From JAOTVV01 sp041602035 (GTDB lineage: Bacteria > Gemmatimonadota > Gemmatimonadetes > Gemmatimonadales > GWC2-71-9): a DNA stretch of 64,000 bases. Position 1 is the first letter of the stretch; every line of letters starts with the position of its first letter. Location: positions 62,001-126,000 of the forward strand of contig JBFIHA010000006.1 in NCBI GenBank assembly GCA_041602035.1, read 5' to 3'. Under the pieces are notes generated by a model. The model had not been told where the DNA came from. It saw nothing but the letters and a program-made list of their open reading frames with translations, and searched no databases. This document shows positions 50,772 to 58,780 of this stretch, in pieces. The position numbers and the translations under genes are program-made.

Positions 50772-51825
50772 AGGCGCCCTCCGACGACACCATCGGTGCG
50801 CCGAGTGGCCGCTCGGGCGTGCACAGCGTGCCGAATGCCGGACACTCGTGAGGTTTCATCTTGCCCCGGAGCACATCCCCGGCGTGACACTCCTCGGGTT
50901 CCGTAGCCGTCACGACCGAGACGCCGAACTTCTGCTCGGCATCGAACGCCGCGAATTCTCCCCGCAGGCCGAGTCCACTCGACGGGATCATGCCCACACC
51001 GCGCCACTGCCGATCGACCAGCCGAAACACCTTGCCGATCACGGTTTGCGCCGGTCGATTGCCTTCGCGCCGCACGGATCGTACGTACTGGTTCTCCACC
51101 TCGTGCCGACCCTCCTCGAGCTGCCTCACCGCCATCAAGATCCCTTCCAGGAGGTCGAGGGGCTCAAAGCCCGTTACGACGATGGGGACGCCGTATGTCG
51201 CGGCCAGCGGCTCGTATTCCGTCCACCCCATGACGGTGCACACGTGACCCGCTGCCAGAAACCCCTGCACGCGGTTGTCCGGGGACGCGAGGAGTGCGGT
51301 CATGGCTGGCGGAACGGTCACGTGGGAGACCAGCACACTGAAGTTGGTCACCCCGAGTTGCTTGGCGCGCCACACCGCCATCGCGTTGGCCGGTGCGGTG
51401 GTCTCGAACCCGACGGCGAAAAACACGACTTCCTTGTCCGGGTGCGCCCGCGCCAGCTCCAACGCATCGAGCGGGGAATAGACGATGCGTACGTCACCGC
51501 CGTTCGCCCGGACTTGAAACAGGTCCGACTCGCTACCCGGCACGCGCAGCATGTCGCCGAACGAGGTGAAGATCACGTTGGGGCGCGCCGCCAGGTGGAG
51601 GGCGCGATCAATCTGCTCCAGCGGCGTCACACACACGGGACACCCCGGCCCGTGGATCATCTCGACCGCATCCTGCAGCAGCTCGTCGATCCCCTGCTTC
51701 ACGAGCGTGTGGGTTTGACCGCCACACACCTCCATCAGGACCCAGCGGCGCGATGCCGTGCTCCGAATCTGGTCGGCCAGCGACCGCGCGATCTTGGGAT
51801 CCCGATACTCGGAGAGGTATTTCAC
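50719..51825 (-). CDS. hypD: Hydrogenase maturation factor HypD
   Basis: This 368-residue protein has the HypD signatures: MEVCGGQTHT, GPGCPVCVTP and GFETTAPANAMAVW. The C-terminal cluster Cys are in ECHAGDVLRGKMKPHECPAFG and EGACAAYFNYGRI. It holds a [4Fe-4S] cluster and, with HypC, builds the Fe(CN)2CO unit. The GTG start overlaps the hypC stop as GTGA; the 3' end overlaps hypE's start by 53 bases. Confidence 0.97.
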   Translation of the reverse strand: MKYLSEYRDPKIARSLADQIRSTASRRWVLMEVCGGQTHTLVKQGIDELLQDAVEMIHGPGCPVCVTPLEQIDRALHLAARPNVIFTSFGDMLRVPGSESDLFQVRANGGDVRIVYSPLDALELARAHPDKEVVFFAVGFETTAPANAMAVWRAKQLGVTNFSVLVSHVTVPPAMTALLASPDNRVQGFLAAGHVCTVMGWTEYEPLAATYGVPIVVTGFEPLDLLEGILMAVRQLEEGRHEVENQYVRSVRREGNRPAQTVIGKVFRLVDRQWRGVGMIPSSGLGLRGEFAAFDAEQKFGVSVVTATEPEECHAGDVLRGKMKPHECPAFGTLCTPERPLGAPMVSSEGACAAYFNYGRIRSAAAKA

Positions 51826-52112
51826 TTCGCCGCCCCGCCCTCCATGCTGCGGTCGGCCACGTCGCCGAGCCAGTCGAGCTCGTCCAACTGGCTCATCTCC
51901 TTGAGAATCTCGAACGTCCGCTTGGCTTCATCCTCATCCACCTTCGATATCGCGAACCCGACGTGCACGATGGCGTAATCGCCCACCTGAACGTCCTCAT
52001 CGAGGTACGCGAGACACACGTCACGCCGCACGCCGCCGAAGTCGATGGTCCCCATGCGGAGCCCCGCGTCGTCCTTGATCTCGACGATCCGTCCGGGAAT
52101 ACCGAGGCACAT
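51822..52112 (-). CDS. hypC: Hydrogenase maturation chaperone HypC
   Basis: This 96-residue protein begins MCLGIPGRIVEI, with the essential Cys2 that binds iron and the CxIP motif. It forms the scaffold complex with HypD and carries the Fe unit to the large subunit. Its C-terminal tail (ELDWLGDVADRSMEGGAAK) is somewhat longer than in short HypC proteins. AGGTAGGAG lies just upstream of the ATG. Coupled to hypD by GTGA. Confidence 0.95.
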   Translation of the reverse strand: MCLGIPGRIVEIKDDAGLRMGTIDFGGVRRDVCLAYLDEDVQVGDYAIVHVGFAISKVDEDEAKRTFEILKEMSQLDELDWLGDVADRSMEGGAAK

Positions 52113-52121
52113 AGCTGGCTC

Positions 52122-54425
52122 CTACCTCTGTGAGTCGCGCGCGAGGACCGCGGCGGCCACGGCGGCCTGGCCGTAGCTGATGGCACCATCGTTGGGGCTG
52201 AGCGCCCGCGGCACCAGAACCTGCAGGCCCGCCGTGGTCAGACCCGACACCGTCCGATCCAACAGTCGAGCGTTCTGGAATACTCCCCCGCCCAATGCAA
52301 CTTGACCGATCGCCATTGACTCCGCCAGGCGGCACGCCACGTCCACCGTGGCCCGCGCCACCGCGTCATGGAAGCCGGCAGCCAGCTCCGCCACGCCGGC
52401 ACCATGGAGCGCTCGCTCGCCGAGGGCGACGAGGAGCGGGATCGGATCGAGCTCGAACCGGCCGTGTTCGACTTCGACCACCGTGAGCGGCAGCTCTACG
52501 CCTGCATGCCGTCCGGCGAGGGCCTCCAACTCCATCGCGGCCTGACCTTCGTAGTGGCAGCGGTGGCGAGTGCCCAGCACCGCCGCAGCCGCATCGAACA
52601 GCCTACCCATCGAGGAGGCGAGCGGCGCGTTGACCCTTCGCTCGATCTGCTGCTCGGCAATCACGCGCTCGGTCTCCGGGACCTCGGCAAAGGCCCGCGC
52701 GAACACCGGGGCGACCTCGGGAACTAGTGATAGATACCCGAGCGCCACGCGCCACGGTTGTCGAGCCGCTAGATCACCGCCCGGCAGGGGGACGTAGCGA
52801 AGCTGACACCGGCGCTCATAGCTCACGAGGTCGGCAACCAGGATCTCTGCTCCCCACACGGCCTCATCGTCACCGAACCCCGTCCCATCATATGCAATGC
52901 CGATCACGGGGCGCGTGACGCCGTGCTCGGCGGCCACCGCCGCGACATGAGCGTGATGATGCTGCACCGAGAGTGGCTCCCCCAAGCCGGCCTCCGCCGC
53001 CACTCTCGTCGACAGGTAGCCCGGATGGCGATCGCAGACTACGAGCTCGGGCTCGATGCGGAACAGGGTACCGAGCAGCCGAACCGACGCCGTGAAGTGC
53101 TTCAGCGTCTCGAGATTCTCGAGGTCGCCAATGTGCTGGCTCACATAGGCCGCCGCGCCGTGCGCCAGCGTGAACGTGTTCTTCAGGTGCGGTCCGACGG
53201 CCAGGACCGGTCGAGGCACCGGAATGGGCAGCGGGATTGGGAGCGGGGAGTAGCCCCGGGCACGCCGCAGGAGAATCGGACCATGCCCCGTCGGCCGCAC
53301 GACCGAATCGTCGTACCGCGCGACGATCTCCCGATCATGCAGCAACAGGAGATCGGCGATGCCGCCGAGCCGCTGACGCGCGTCGTCGTTGGTTGTGGCG
53401 ATCGGCTCCTCGCTCAGGTTACCGCTGGTCATCACGAGCGGCCGATCCACCAGCTCCAGCAGCAGATGATGGAGCGGGGTATAGGCCGTCATCACGCCGA
53501 TGGTGTCGAGACCCGGTGCGACCGAGGGTGCGATGGGGCTCTCCCGATGCTGTCGCAGCAGCACGATGGGCCGCTCGGGCGACGTGAGGAGCCGCGCTTC
53601 CTCCGCACTCACCGTGCCGAGCCGCCGCCCCTCGGCAACGGTTCGGACCATGACGGCCAGTGGCTTCGTTTCCCGCGCTTTGCGATGCCTGAGCCGCCGC
53701 ACGGCCTCGTCGTTGGTGGCATCGACGGCCAGGTGGAAGCCGCCGAGACCGCGAATCCCGACAATGCGGCCCGCCCGAAGCGCACCTGCCGCCGCGCCGA
53801 GCACGGCAGCAGCGTCGTCGGCGTCACCAGCGTCGCCTTCGAGCCAGATTCTCGGCCCGCAGGCTGGACAGGAGTTGCTCTCGGAGTGGTATCGCCGATC
53901 CCCCGGATCCCGGTACTCGGCAAGGCACGCGTCGCACTGCCGGAACACGCGCATCGAGGTTCGCTCGCGGTCGTAGGGCATCGCCTCGATCACCGTGAAG
54001 CGCGGTCCACAGTCCGTGCACGTAATGAACGGATAGTGATAGCGACGGTTCCTACGATCACCGAGCTCCGCGACGCAGGCGTCGCACATCGCGACGTCGG
54101 GGGAGACCGGCTGGCGCCGATCTGGCTGATCCATCGAGGTGATGATGCGAAACGCCGCGTACTGGCCCGGCCGGCTGACCTGTACGTCGAGCCGATCGAT
54201 CTTGGCCAGGGGTGGTGCCTCGGTATTGATGGCACCGACGAACGCGTCGAGTTGCTCACCTGTCCCTTCGACGGCGATCCGCACCTCACCGGCTTCGTTG
54301 CGGACCCAGCCGGCGAGTCCATGTCGCATTGCCAAGCGATGGATGAATGGGCGGAACCCCACGCCCTGTACGACGCCGGTTACGGTGATCTCGAGCGCCG
54401 TCCGCTCCTGCGACTGCGTGGTCAC
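52122..54425 (-). CDS. hypF: Carbamoyltransferase HypF
   Basis: This 767-residue protein shows the four HypF parts in order. An acylphosphatase domain comes first (GVVQGVGFRPFIHRLA, about 17-32). A double zinc finger follows (CDAC, CTDC, CDAC, CPAC between about 110 and 185), then a YrdC-like domain and a Kae1-like domain with HHHAHVAAVAAEHG. It activates carbamoyl phosphate and loads HypE. The hypB stop overlaps its start as ATGA, and hypC follows 9 bases later. Confidence 0.97.
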   Translation of the reverse strand: MTTQSQERTALEITVTGVVQGVGFRPFIHRLAMRHGLAGWVRNEAGEVRIAVEGTGEQLDAFVGAINTEAPPLAKIDRLDVQVSRPGQYAAFRIITSMDQPDRRQPVSPDVAMCDACVAELGDRRNRRYHYPFITCTDCGPRFTVIEAMPYDRERTSMRVFRQCDACLAEYRDPGDRRYHSESNSCPACGPRIWLEGDAGDADDAAAVLGAAAGALRAGRIVGIRGLGGFHLAVDATNDEAVRRLRHRKARETKPLAVMVRTVAEGRRLGTVSAEEARLLTSPERPIVLLRQHRESPIAPSVAPGLDTIGVMTAYTPLHHLLLELVDRPLVMTSGNLSEEPIATTNDDARQRLGGIADLLLLHDREIVARYDDSVVRPTGHGPILLRRARGYSPLPIPLPIPVPRPVLAVGPHLKNTFTLAHGAAAYVSQHIGDLENLETLKHFTASVRLLGTLFRIEPELVVCDRHPGYLSTRVAAEAGLGEPLSVQHHHAHVAAVAAEHGVTRPVIGIAYDGTGFGDDEAVWGAEILVADLVSYERRCQLRYVPLPGGDLAARQPWRVALGYLSLVPEVAPVFARAFAEVPETERVIAEQQIERRVNAPLASSMGRLFDAAAAVLGTRHRCHYEGQAAMELEALAGRHAGVELPLTVVEVEHGRFELDPIPLLVALGERALHGAGVAELAAGFHDAVARATVDVACRLAESMAIGQVALGGGVFQNARLLDRTVSGLTTAGLQVLVPRALSPNDGAISYGQAAVAAAVLARDSQR

Positions 54426-55093
54426 CGCGTGTGGGCGTCGCGGACCTGGCGCTTCAGGAGAGCGTACCAGTCATCCAGGCCCTCCCCCGAGTGGGCCGAG
54501 GTGCGGAAGAACGTGAGCCCGTCATGCACTTCTCGTGCGATCGCCTCCGCTCGCTCGATGTCGAACAAGACGTGGGGCAGCAGATCGACCTTGGTGAACA
54601 CGGCGTAGCGCGACTGCTGAAACATCTTCGGGTATTTCGCCGGCTTGTCCTCACCCTCGGTCACCGAAAACAGTACGATCTTCGCCGTCTCCCCGAGATC
54701 CCAATTCGCCGGGCAGACGAGGTTGCCGACGTTCTCGATGAAGAGCAGGTCGGTCGCCGCGAGATCGACGGCGTCGAGCGCCGTCTGCACCTGGCGCGCA
54801 TCCAAGTGGCACGCACCCCCGGTCATGACAGCCTGGACCAGGCGGTTCGTGTGGGCGGCAAGGCGGTCGGCGTCGTTCTGGGTCTGTACATCGCCGGTCA
54901 CGATGGCGATCCGCAGTTCCGTCCCCAGATCCTCCAGTGTCCGTTCAAGGAGCGTCGTCTTCCCCGAGCCTGGCGACGAAACGAGGTTGAAACATGCCAC
55001 CCGGTGGTCGGAAAGCCGGCGGCGGACGGCGGCAGCCAGTTCATCGTTGCGCGCCATGACCCGCTCTCTAACGTCAATCGTGCGGACGGCCAT
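54422..55093 (-). CDS. hypB: Nickel-insertion GTPase HypB, without N-terminal metal motif
   Basis: This 223-residue G protein has P-loop PGSGKTT at 41-47, GDVQTQNDADRL, the interface Cys/His region GGACHLDA, and ENVGNLVCPANWDLGE. These are the conserved GTPase and dimer metal-site features. The N-terminal CxxCGC or His-rich extension that stores nickel in other bacteria is absent. With HypA it delivers Ni to the large subunit. Its start overlaps hypA by 20 bases, and its stop is ATGA-coupled to hypF. Confidence 0.95.
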   Translation of the reverse strand: MAVRTIDVRERVMARNDELAAAVRRRLSDHRVACFNLVSSPGSGKTTLLERTLEDLGTELRIAIVTGDVQTQNDADRLAAHTNRLVQAVMTGGACHLDARQVQTALDAVDLAATDLLFIENVGNLVCPANWDLGETAKIVLFSVTEGEDKPAKYPKMFQQSRYAVFTKVDLLPHVLFDIERAEAIAREVHDGLTFFRTSAHSGEGLDDWYALLKRQVRDAHTR

Positions 55094-55334
55094 CGTCGAC
55101 CTCCAAATAGCTCACCCGGAGTACGTCCCCTGCCACACGGGCAATCACGGGTCGCGCCGCTTTGAAGGGGGGACTCGTGAGCAGGGTCTCGAGCCAGAAC
55201 TCGAGGCTGTCGGCCTCGACGCCGGCACCATCACCGACTTCCAACCCGACCTCCACGATATTCGCGACCTGCTCCCGCGGAACATGCCGCTCCGCTATCG
55301 CGCAGACTTCGAGCGCCAGGCTCATCTCGTGCAT
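55074..55334 (-). CDS. hypA: HypA-like nickel chaperone lacking the zinc ribbon
   Basis: This 86-residue protein begins with the nickel-binding MHEMSLALEV (His2, Glu3) and continues with HypA-type strands (VANIVEVGLEVGDGAGVEADSL). HypA is normally about 113 residues with two CxxC pairs for zinc. Here those pairs and the whole ribbon are absent. The last strand, LRVSYLEVDD, follows directly where the ribbon's flanks would meet, and the only Cys is Cys11. Whether it still works with HypB is open. It lies 123 bases after the cytochrome c gene and overlaps hypB by 20 bases. Confidence 0.88.
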   Translation of the reverse strand: MHEMSLALEVCAIAERHVPREQVANIVEVGLEVGDGAGVEADSLEFWLETLLTSPPFKAARPVIARVAGDVLRVSYLEVDDGRPHD

Positions 55335-55457
55335 GGACGATCGTCAGGGGGACGTGTCTACGGGCGTGCCCGGTGCCCCCATGCCTCCAGTCGTTCAATG
55401 ATAGGGGTGACGAGGGAGCCGACGCCATCCCACGACCAGGCGCCTCGCCATGGTGGG

Positions 55458-55883
55458 TCAGTGCTCTCCGGTCTGCACCGCGACCGAAAGCACGTACGCA
55501 ACCAGGTCCCACGTCTCGTCTTCGGTCAGCGCTTTCCACGCCGGCATGGGAGTGCCTCGGATTCCTTCTCGAATCACGAAGAACGTTCGGCGTGAAGTCA
55601 TGCGTGCACGCCAAGTCGGGTCAGTGAAGTCGGCCGCTGGTACCGACAGATGGCGTCGGCGCCCCCGGCCGTCCGCCCGCTCACCGTGGCACAGAGCACA
55701 GTGGTCTTGGAACAGTGCTCGCCCTCGTCGCTGCGCCTCGGCGGAGGCGATCCTCAGTTCTGGGACGACGACCGTGCGATAGGCTGGAGGCACCCCCGAG
55801 TCGTCACAGGCCCAGAGCCCGAGCAGCGCGATCCGTCCTACCACGGCGACCACCGGCGCCATCCGTCTTACGGAGGAGCCCAT
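55458..55883 (-). CDS. Lipoprotein c-type cytochrome of the hydrogenase operon
   Basis: This is 141 residues if started at the ATG at 55883 (ATG 55862 is also possible). The signal region ends in LLGLWACDD, so Cys26 is a likely lipid anchor. One haem site follows, Cys62-Ala-Leu-Cys65-His66, with the axial Met in GTPMPAWK (Met113). This is a monohaem class I cytochrome facing the periplasm. Its 5' end overlaps the protease gene by 80 bases in another frame, because a later start would lose the signal. It is a plausible electron acceptor for the hydrogenase, by position. Confidence 0.88.
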   Translation of the reverse strand: MGSSVRRMAPVVAVVGRIALLGLWACDDSGVPPAYRTVVVPELRIASAEAQRRGRALFQDHCALCHGERADGRGRRRHLSVPAADFTDPTWRARMTSRRTFFVIREGIRGTPMPAWKALTEDETWDLVAYVLSVAVQTGEH

Positions 55884-56361
55884 AGCCCAACCGATCTACC
55901 TCCTCGACGATCGCCTCCAATAGCCGCAGCATCTGCCGTTCGACGGCCGCCGAACGCGTCACCCGCACGTCTAACGACTCCGGAACCAACCCCAACAGGA
56001 CGACACGCCGAGGATAGGCATCCAGCCAGCGCAGCGCATCCAGCAGCTCGGCCACGCCGACCTGATGGCACGAGAGGCGGTTGCGCACCGCCGGGCCCAC
56101 GTCATCCCCGTCCAGGCGAACGAAGGAACCCGGGGGGTCTCCTGTCTGAATCGCATCGACCAACACGACGTCGTCGGTCGCCTGGAACTGTTCCAACAGT
56201 GCGAGACCCAGGGTCCCGCCGTCCACAACCCGAACCGCCTCGGGCGTCTCAAACTGCTGTCGCAGCAACTCCACGGCCGCGACGCCGAGGCCGTCGTCGC
56301 CGCACAGCACATTGCCCAGGCCAAGGATCAGAAGCGACCCGGAATCACGGTCGGAGGTCAT
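55804..56361 (-). CDS. Hydrogenase maturation protease (HyaD/HupD family)
   Basis: This 185-residue protein has the family start LLILGLGNVLCGDDGLG, with the acidic residue that reads nickel in the large subunit. The further conserved VVDGGTLGLALL and VLVDAIQTG segments, and the CHQVGVAELL region with the second metal-binding His, are also present. It should cut the large subunit after the His of the C-terminal motif once nickel is in place. Its last 25 or so residues are Arg/Gly-rich and coincide with the overlap of the cytochrome gene. ATGA-coupled to the b-type cytochrome. Confidence 0.94.
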   Translation of the reverse strand: MTSDRDSGSLLILGLGNVLCGDDGLGVAAVELLRQQFETPEAVRVVDGGTLGLALLEQFQATDDVVLVDAIQTGDPPGSFVRLDGDDVGPAVRNRLSCHQVGVAELLDALRWLDAYPRRVVLLGLVPESLDVRVTRSAAVERQMLRLLEAIVEEVDRLGYGLLRKTDGAGGRRGRTDRAARALGL

Positions 56362-57077
56362 CCTGCGCGATCACCCTCCTCCGCGGCAAGGTCCTCCGCC
56401 GATGCGAAGCGATACCCCGTGAACATCGAATCGATTGTCGCGTTCTTGGCCGACCGCGCGACCACGATCGCGGCGGATACGTGGTGCACCACAAAGGCCA
56501 CCAGCAGCCACATGATCGTGTGATGCAGCCACCGTGCCGTCTGGGGCCCACCGAAGAGCGGCAGGAGGATCCCGAAAATCTTCATGGGGGAGCCCGCGCC
56601 AGCCTGAATCGAGAACATCGCATACCCGCTCAACGCCGCTGTGAGACACAGTATATAGACCAGGACGTACGTCAGCCCGGCCAGCGGGTTGTGGCCCACG
56701 AATCTCGGCGGGACGGGACGAAAGAAGAGGTAGAACTTGAACCACTCCCATGCGAGCTTCCAGCGACCGACGTTCGTCGGGATGAGCTGGTTCCACCGGG
56801 CGTAGCGATTCCCCATGAACATCCACGCGATCCGAGAGAGCTCGGACAAGGTGAACACGATTGCGGCGAAGAAGTGAATCGCCTGCACCGTCCCCATCAC
56901 GAATTCCTGCCCGGCCGGGTCCGAGGCCACCATGAACGGATTACCGATGTAGTAGCCGGTCACCGCCAACACCACCAAAGCTGTGGCGATGAGCCAGTGG
57001 GTGATCCGAACCGGGAGATCCCACACGTACACCCGAGTGAGTCCCCGGTCCACCGCAGCAGGCGCCGTCGCCGTCAT
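56358..57077 (-). CDS. Hydrogenase b-type cytochrome subunit (HyaC/HupC)
   Basis: This 239-residue membrane protein has four helices. Haem-ligating His residues lie in VRITHWLIATA, QAIHFFAAIV and RWLHHTIMWLLVAFVVHH. It anchors the dimer to the membrane and passes electrons to the quinone pool or a cytochrome. The ATGA overlaps on both sides show tight coupling to the large subunit and the maturation protease. Confidence 0.95.
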   Translation of the reverse strand: MTATAPAAVDRGLTRVYVWDLPVRITHWLIATALVVLAVTGYYIGNPFMVASDPAGQEFVMGTVQAIHFFAAIVFTLSELSRIAWMFMGNRYARWNQLIPTNVGRWKLAWEWFKFYLFFRPVPPRFVGHNPLAGLTYVLVYILCLTAALSGYAMFSIQAGAGSPMKIFGILLPLFGGPQTARWLHHTIMWLLVAFVVHHVSAAIVVARSAKNATIDSMFTGYRFASAEDLAAEEGDRAG

Positions 57078-58780
57078 CGGATCCTCACCCGTGCAAGCTC
57101 ACGACCGGTGCGGTCCACCACATGCACACCGCACGCGATGCATGGATCGAACGAGTGGACCGTCCGGAGGATCTCCAGCGGCTGCTCCGGATCTCTCACC
57201 GGTGTGCCGACAATCGCCTCTTCGTACGGACCACGTTGACCAGTGGCATCACGCGGTCCCGCGTTCCAGGTGCTCGGCACCACACACTGGTAGTTGGCGA
57301 TTTCGCCGTTCACGATGTGCACCCAGTGACCAAGAGCGCCACGCGGGGCCTCATGGAACCCGGCGCCAGTGCACTCTTTCGGCCAACTCGACGGCTTCCA
57401 CTTGGAGTTGTCGTGGATGGCCAGTTCGCCGCGACCCATGTTGTCGGCCAGCTCGTTGAGCCATCCCTCGAGCTTTTCGGCCAGGACCAGCGTTTCGATG
57501 CCCCGCGCAGCGACCCTGCCCAGCGTCGAGAACAGCGCCGCGGGGCCGACGCCGAGTTGTCCCAGCGCATACCCGACGAGCTCGCGGACACGTTCATGAC
57601 CTGACCCGTAGGCGACCAGCATCCGCGCCAATGGACCCACTTCCATGGGCAGACCATCGTAGCGCGGCGCTTTGAGCCAGCTGTACTTCCCGTCCGTGTC
57701 CAACCACTCGTACGGCGGCTCGGGTCCCGTATAGCGAGGCTTGGTCTCGCCCTGCGATGGATGGAGCCCATCCTCATCACCGCCCTCGTACTCGAACCAG
57801 GAGTGCGTGACGTATTCGGTGATCTTCGCCGGATCGAGGGCTTCGACAGTGGAAAGATCCCGGTTCCTGATCACGCCGGACGGCAGGAACAACGGCGCGT
57901 TGGCGCCATCCGTTTCGGGGTATTCACCATATGCCAGGAAGTTGCCGACGCCTCCCCCATAGCTGGCCCATTCCTTGTAGAACGATGCCACCGCCAGCAG
58001 ATCCGGGATGTAGACCTTCTCCACGAACACCAGCGCTTTGCGAATCAGTTCACGCATCGTGGAGATCGAGGTCATGTTGATCGACGCCTGTTTGTCGGGG
58101 TCGATCGGCGTCGCCATTCCACCCACCAGGAAACTCTGCAGGTGCGGATTTTTCCCCCCGAGCACGGCGTGGATCTTGATGACCTCCCGTTGCCAGTCGA
58201 GGGCCTCGAGATAGTGCGCCACCGCCAACAGGTTCGCCTCGGGCGGCAACCGGTACGCTGGGTGTCCCCAGTAGGCGTTCGCGAATGGACCCAATTGACC
58301 GCGCTCCACGAACTTCTGTACCCGGTCCTTCACAGCGGTGAAATACTTGGTGCTGGAAAGCGGCCAGTCGGAAATCGACTCGGCCAGTCGTGACGTCGCC
58401 GCGGGATTAGCCGAAAGGGCCGAGACGATGTCTACCCAGTCGAGGGCGTGGAGATGATAGAAGTGCACCACATGATCCTGCACCATCTGGGATGCCATGA
58501 TCAGATTACGCAGCAGACGGGCGTTCGGCGGCGGTTCAGCGCCGATCGCGTTCTCGACCGCACGGATCGACGTGATCGCGTGCACGGTGGTACAGACACC
58601 GCAGATGCGCTGCGTGAATGCCCACGCGTCCCTCGGATCTCTGCCCTTCAGAATCAACTCGATACCGCGAAACATGGTGGCGGAGGACCAGGCGTTCTGC
58701 ACCGTGCCGCCATCAACCTCTGCCTCGATGCGCAGGTGCCCCTCGATACGCGTGACGGGATCGATGACGATGCGGCTCAT
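57074..58780 (-). CDS. [NiFe] hydrogenase large subunit
   Basis: This 568-residue catalytic subunit starts at the ATG at 58780, in the ATGA overlap with the small subunit. The four nickel ligands are Cys60 and Cys63 (RICGVC, L1 motif) and Cys547 and Cys550 (DPCIACGVH, L2 motif). The 15-residue tail after His553 is the part the maturation protease removes. It also has the conserved FRGIE before L1. It splits or forms H2. Longer in-frame readings up to 59452 fall inside the small subunit gene and are not real. Confidence 0.97.
   Translation of the reverse strand: MSRIVIDPVTRIEGHLRIEAEVDGGTVQNAWSSATMFRGIELILKGRDPRDAWAFTQRICGVCTTVHAITSIRAVENAIGAEPPPNARLLRNLIMASQMVQDHVVHFYHLHALDWVDIVSALSANPAATSRLAESISDWPLSSTKYFTAVKDRVQKFVERGQLGPFANAYWGHPAYRLPPEANLLAVAHYLEALDWQREVIKIHAVLGGKNPHLQSFLVGGMATPIDPDKQASINMTSISTMRELIRKALVFVEKVYIPDLLAVASFYKEWASYGGGVGNFLAYGEYPETDGANAPLFLPSGVIRNRDLSTVEALDPAKITEYVTHSWFEYEGGDEDGLHPSQGETKPRYTGPEPPYEWLDTDGKYSWLKAPRYDGLPMEVGPLARMLVAYGSGHERVRELVGYALGQLGVGPAALFSTLGRVAARGIETLVLAEKLEGWLNELADNMGRGELAIHDNSKWKPSSWPKECTGAGFHEAPRGALGHWVHIVNGEIANYQCVVPSTWNAGPRDATGQRGPYEEAIVGTPVRDPEQPLEILRTVHSFDPCIACGVHVVDRTGRELARVRIR

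Noticed and set aside
52923..54608. A 561-codon open frame on the + strand opposite hypF
   Set aside because: The same shadow pattern; HypF on the other strand has all expected domains. Similar long shadows lie opposite or alongside sdhA (31959-33314), acs (13004-14671) and the symporter gene (27173-28489).
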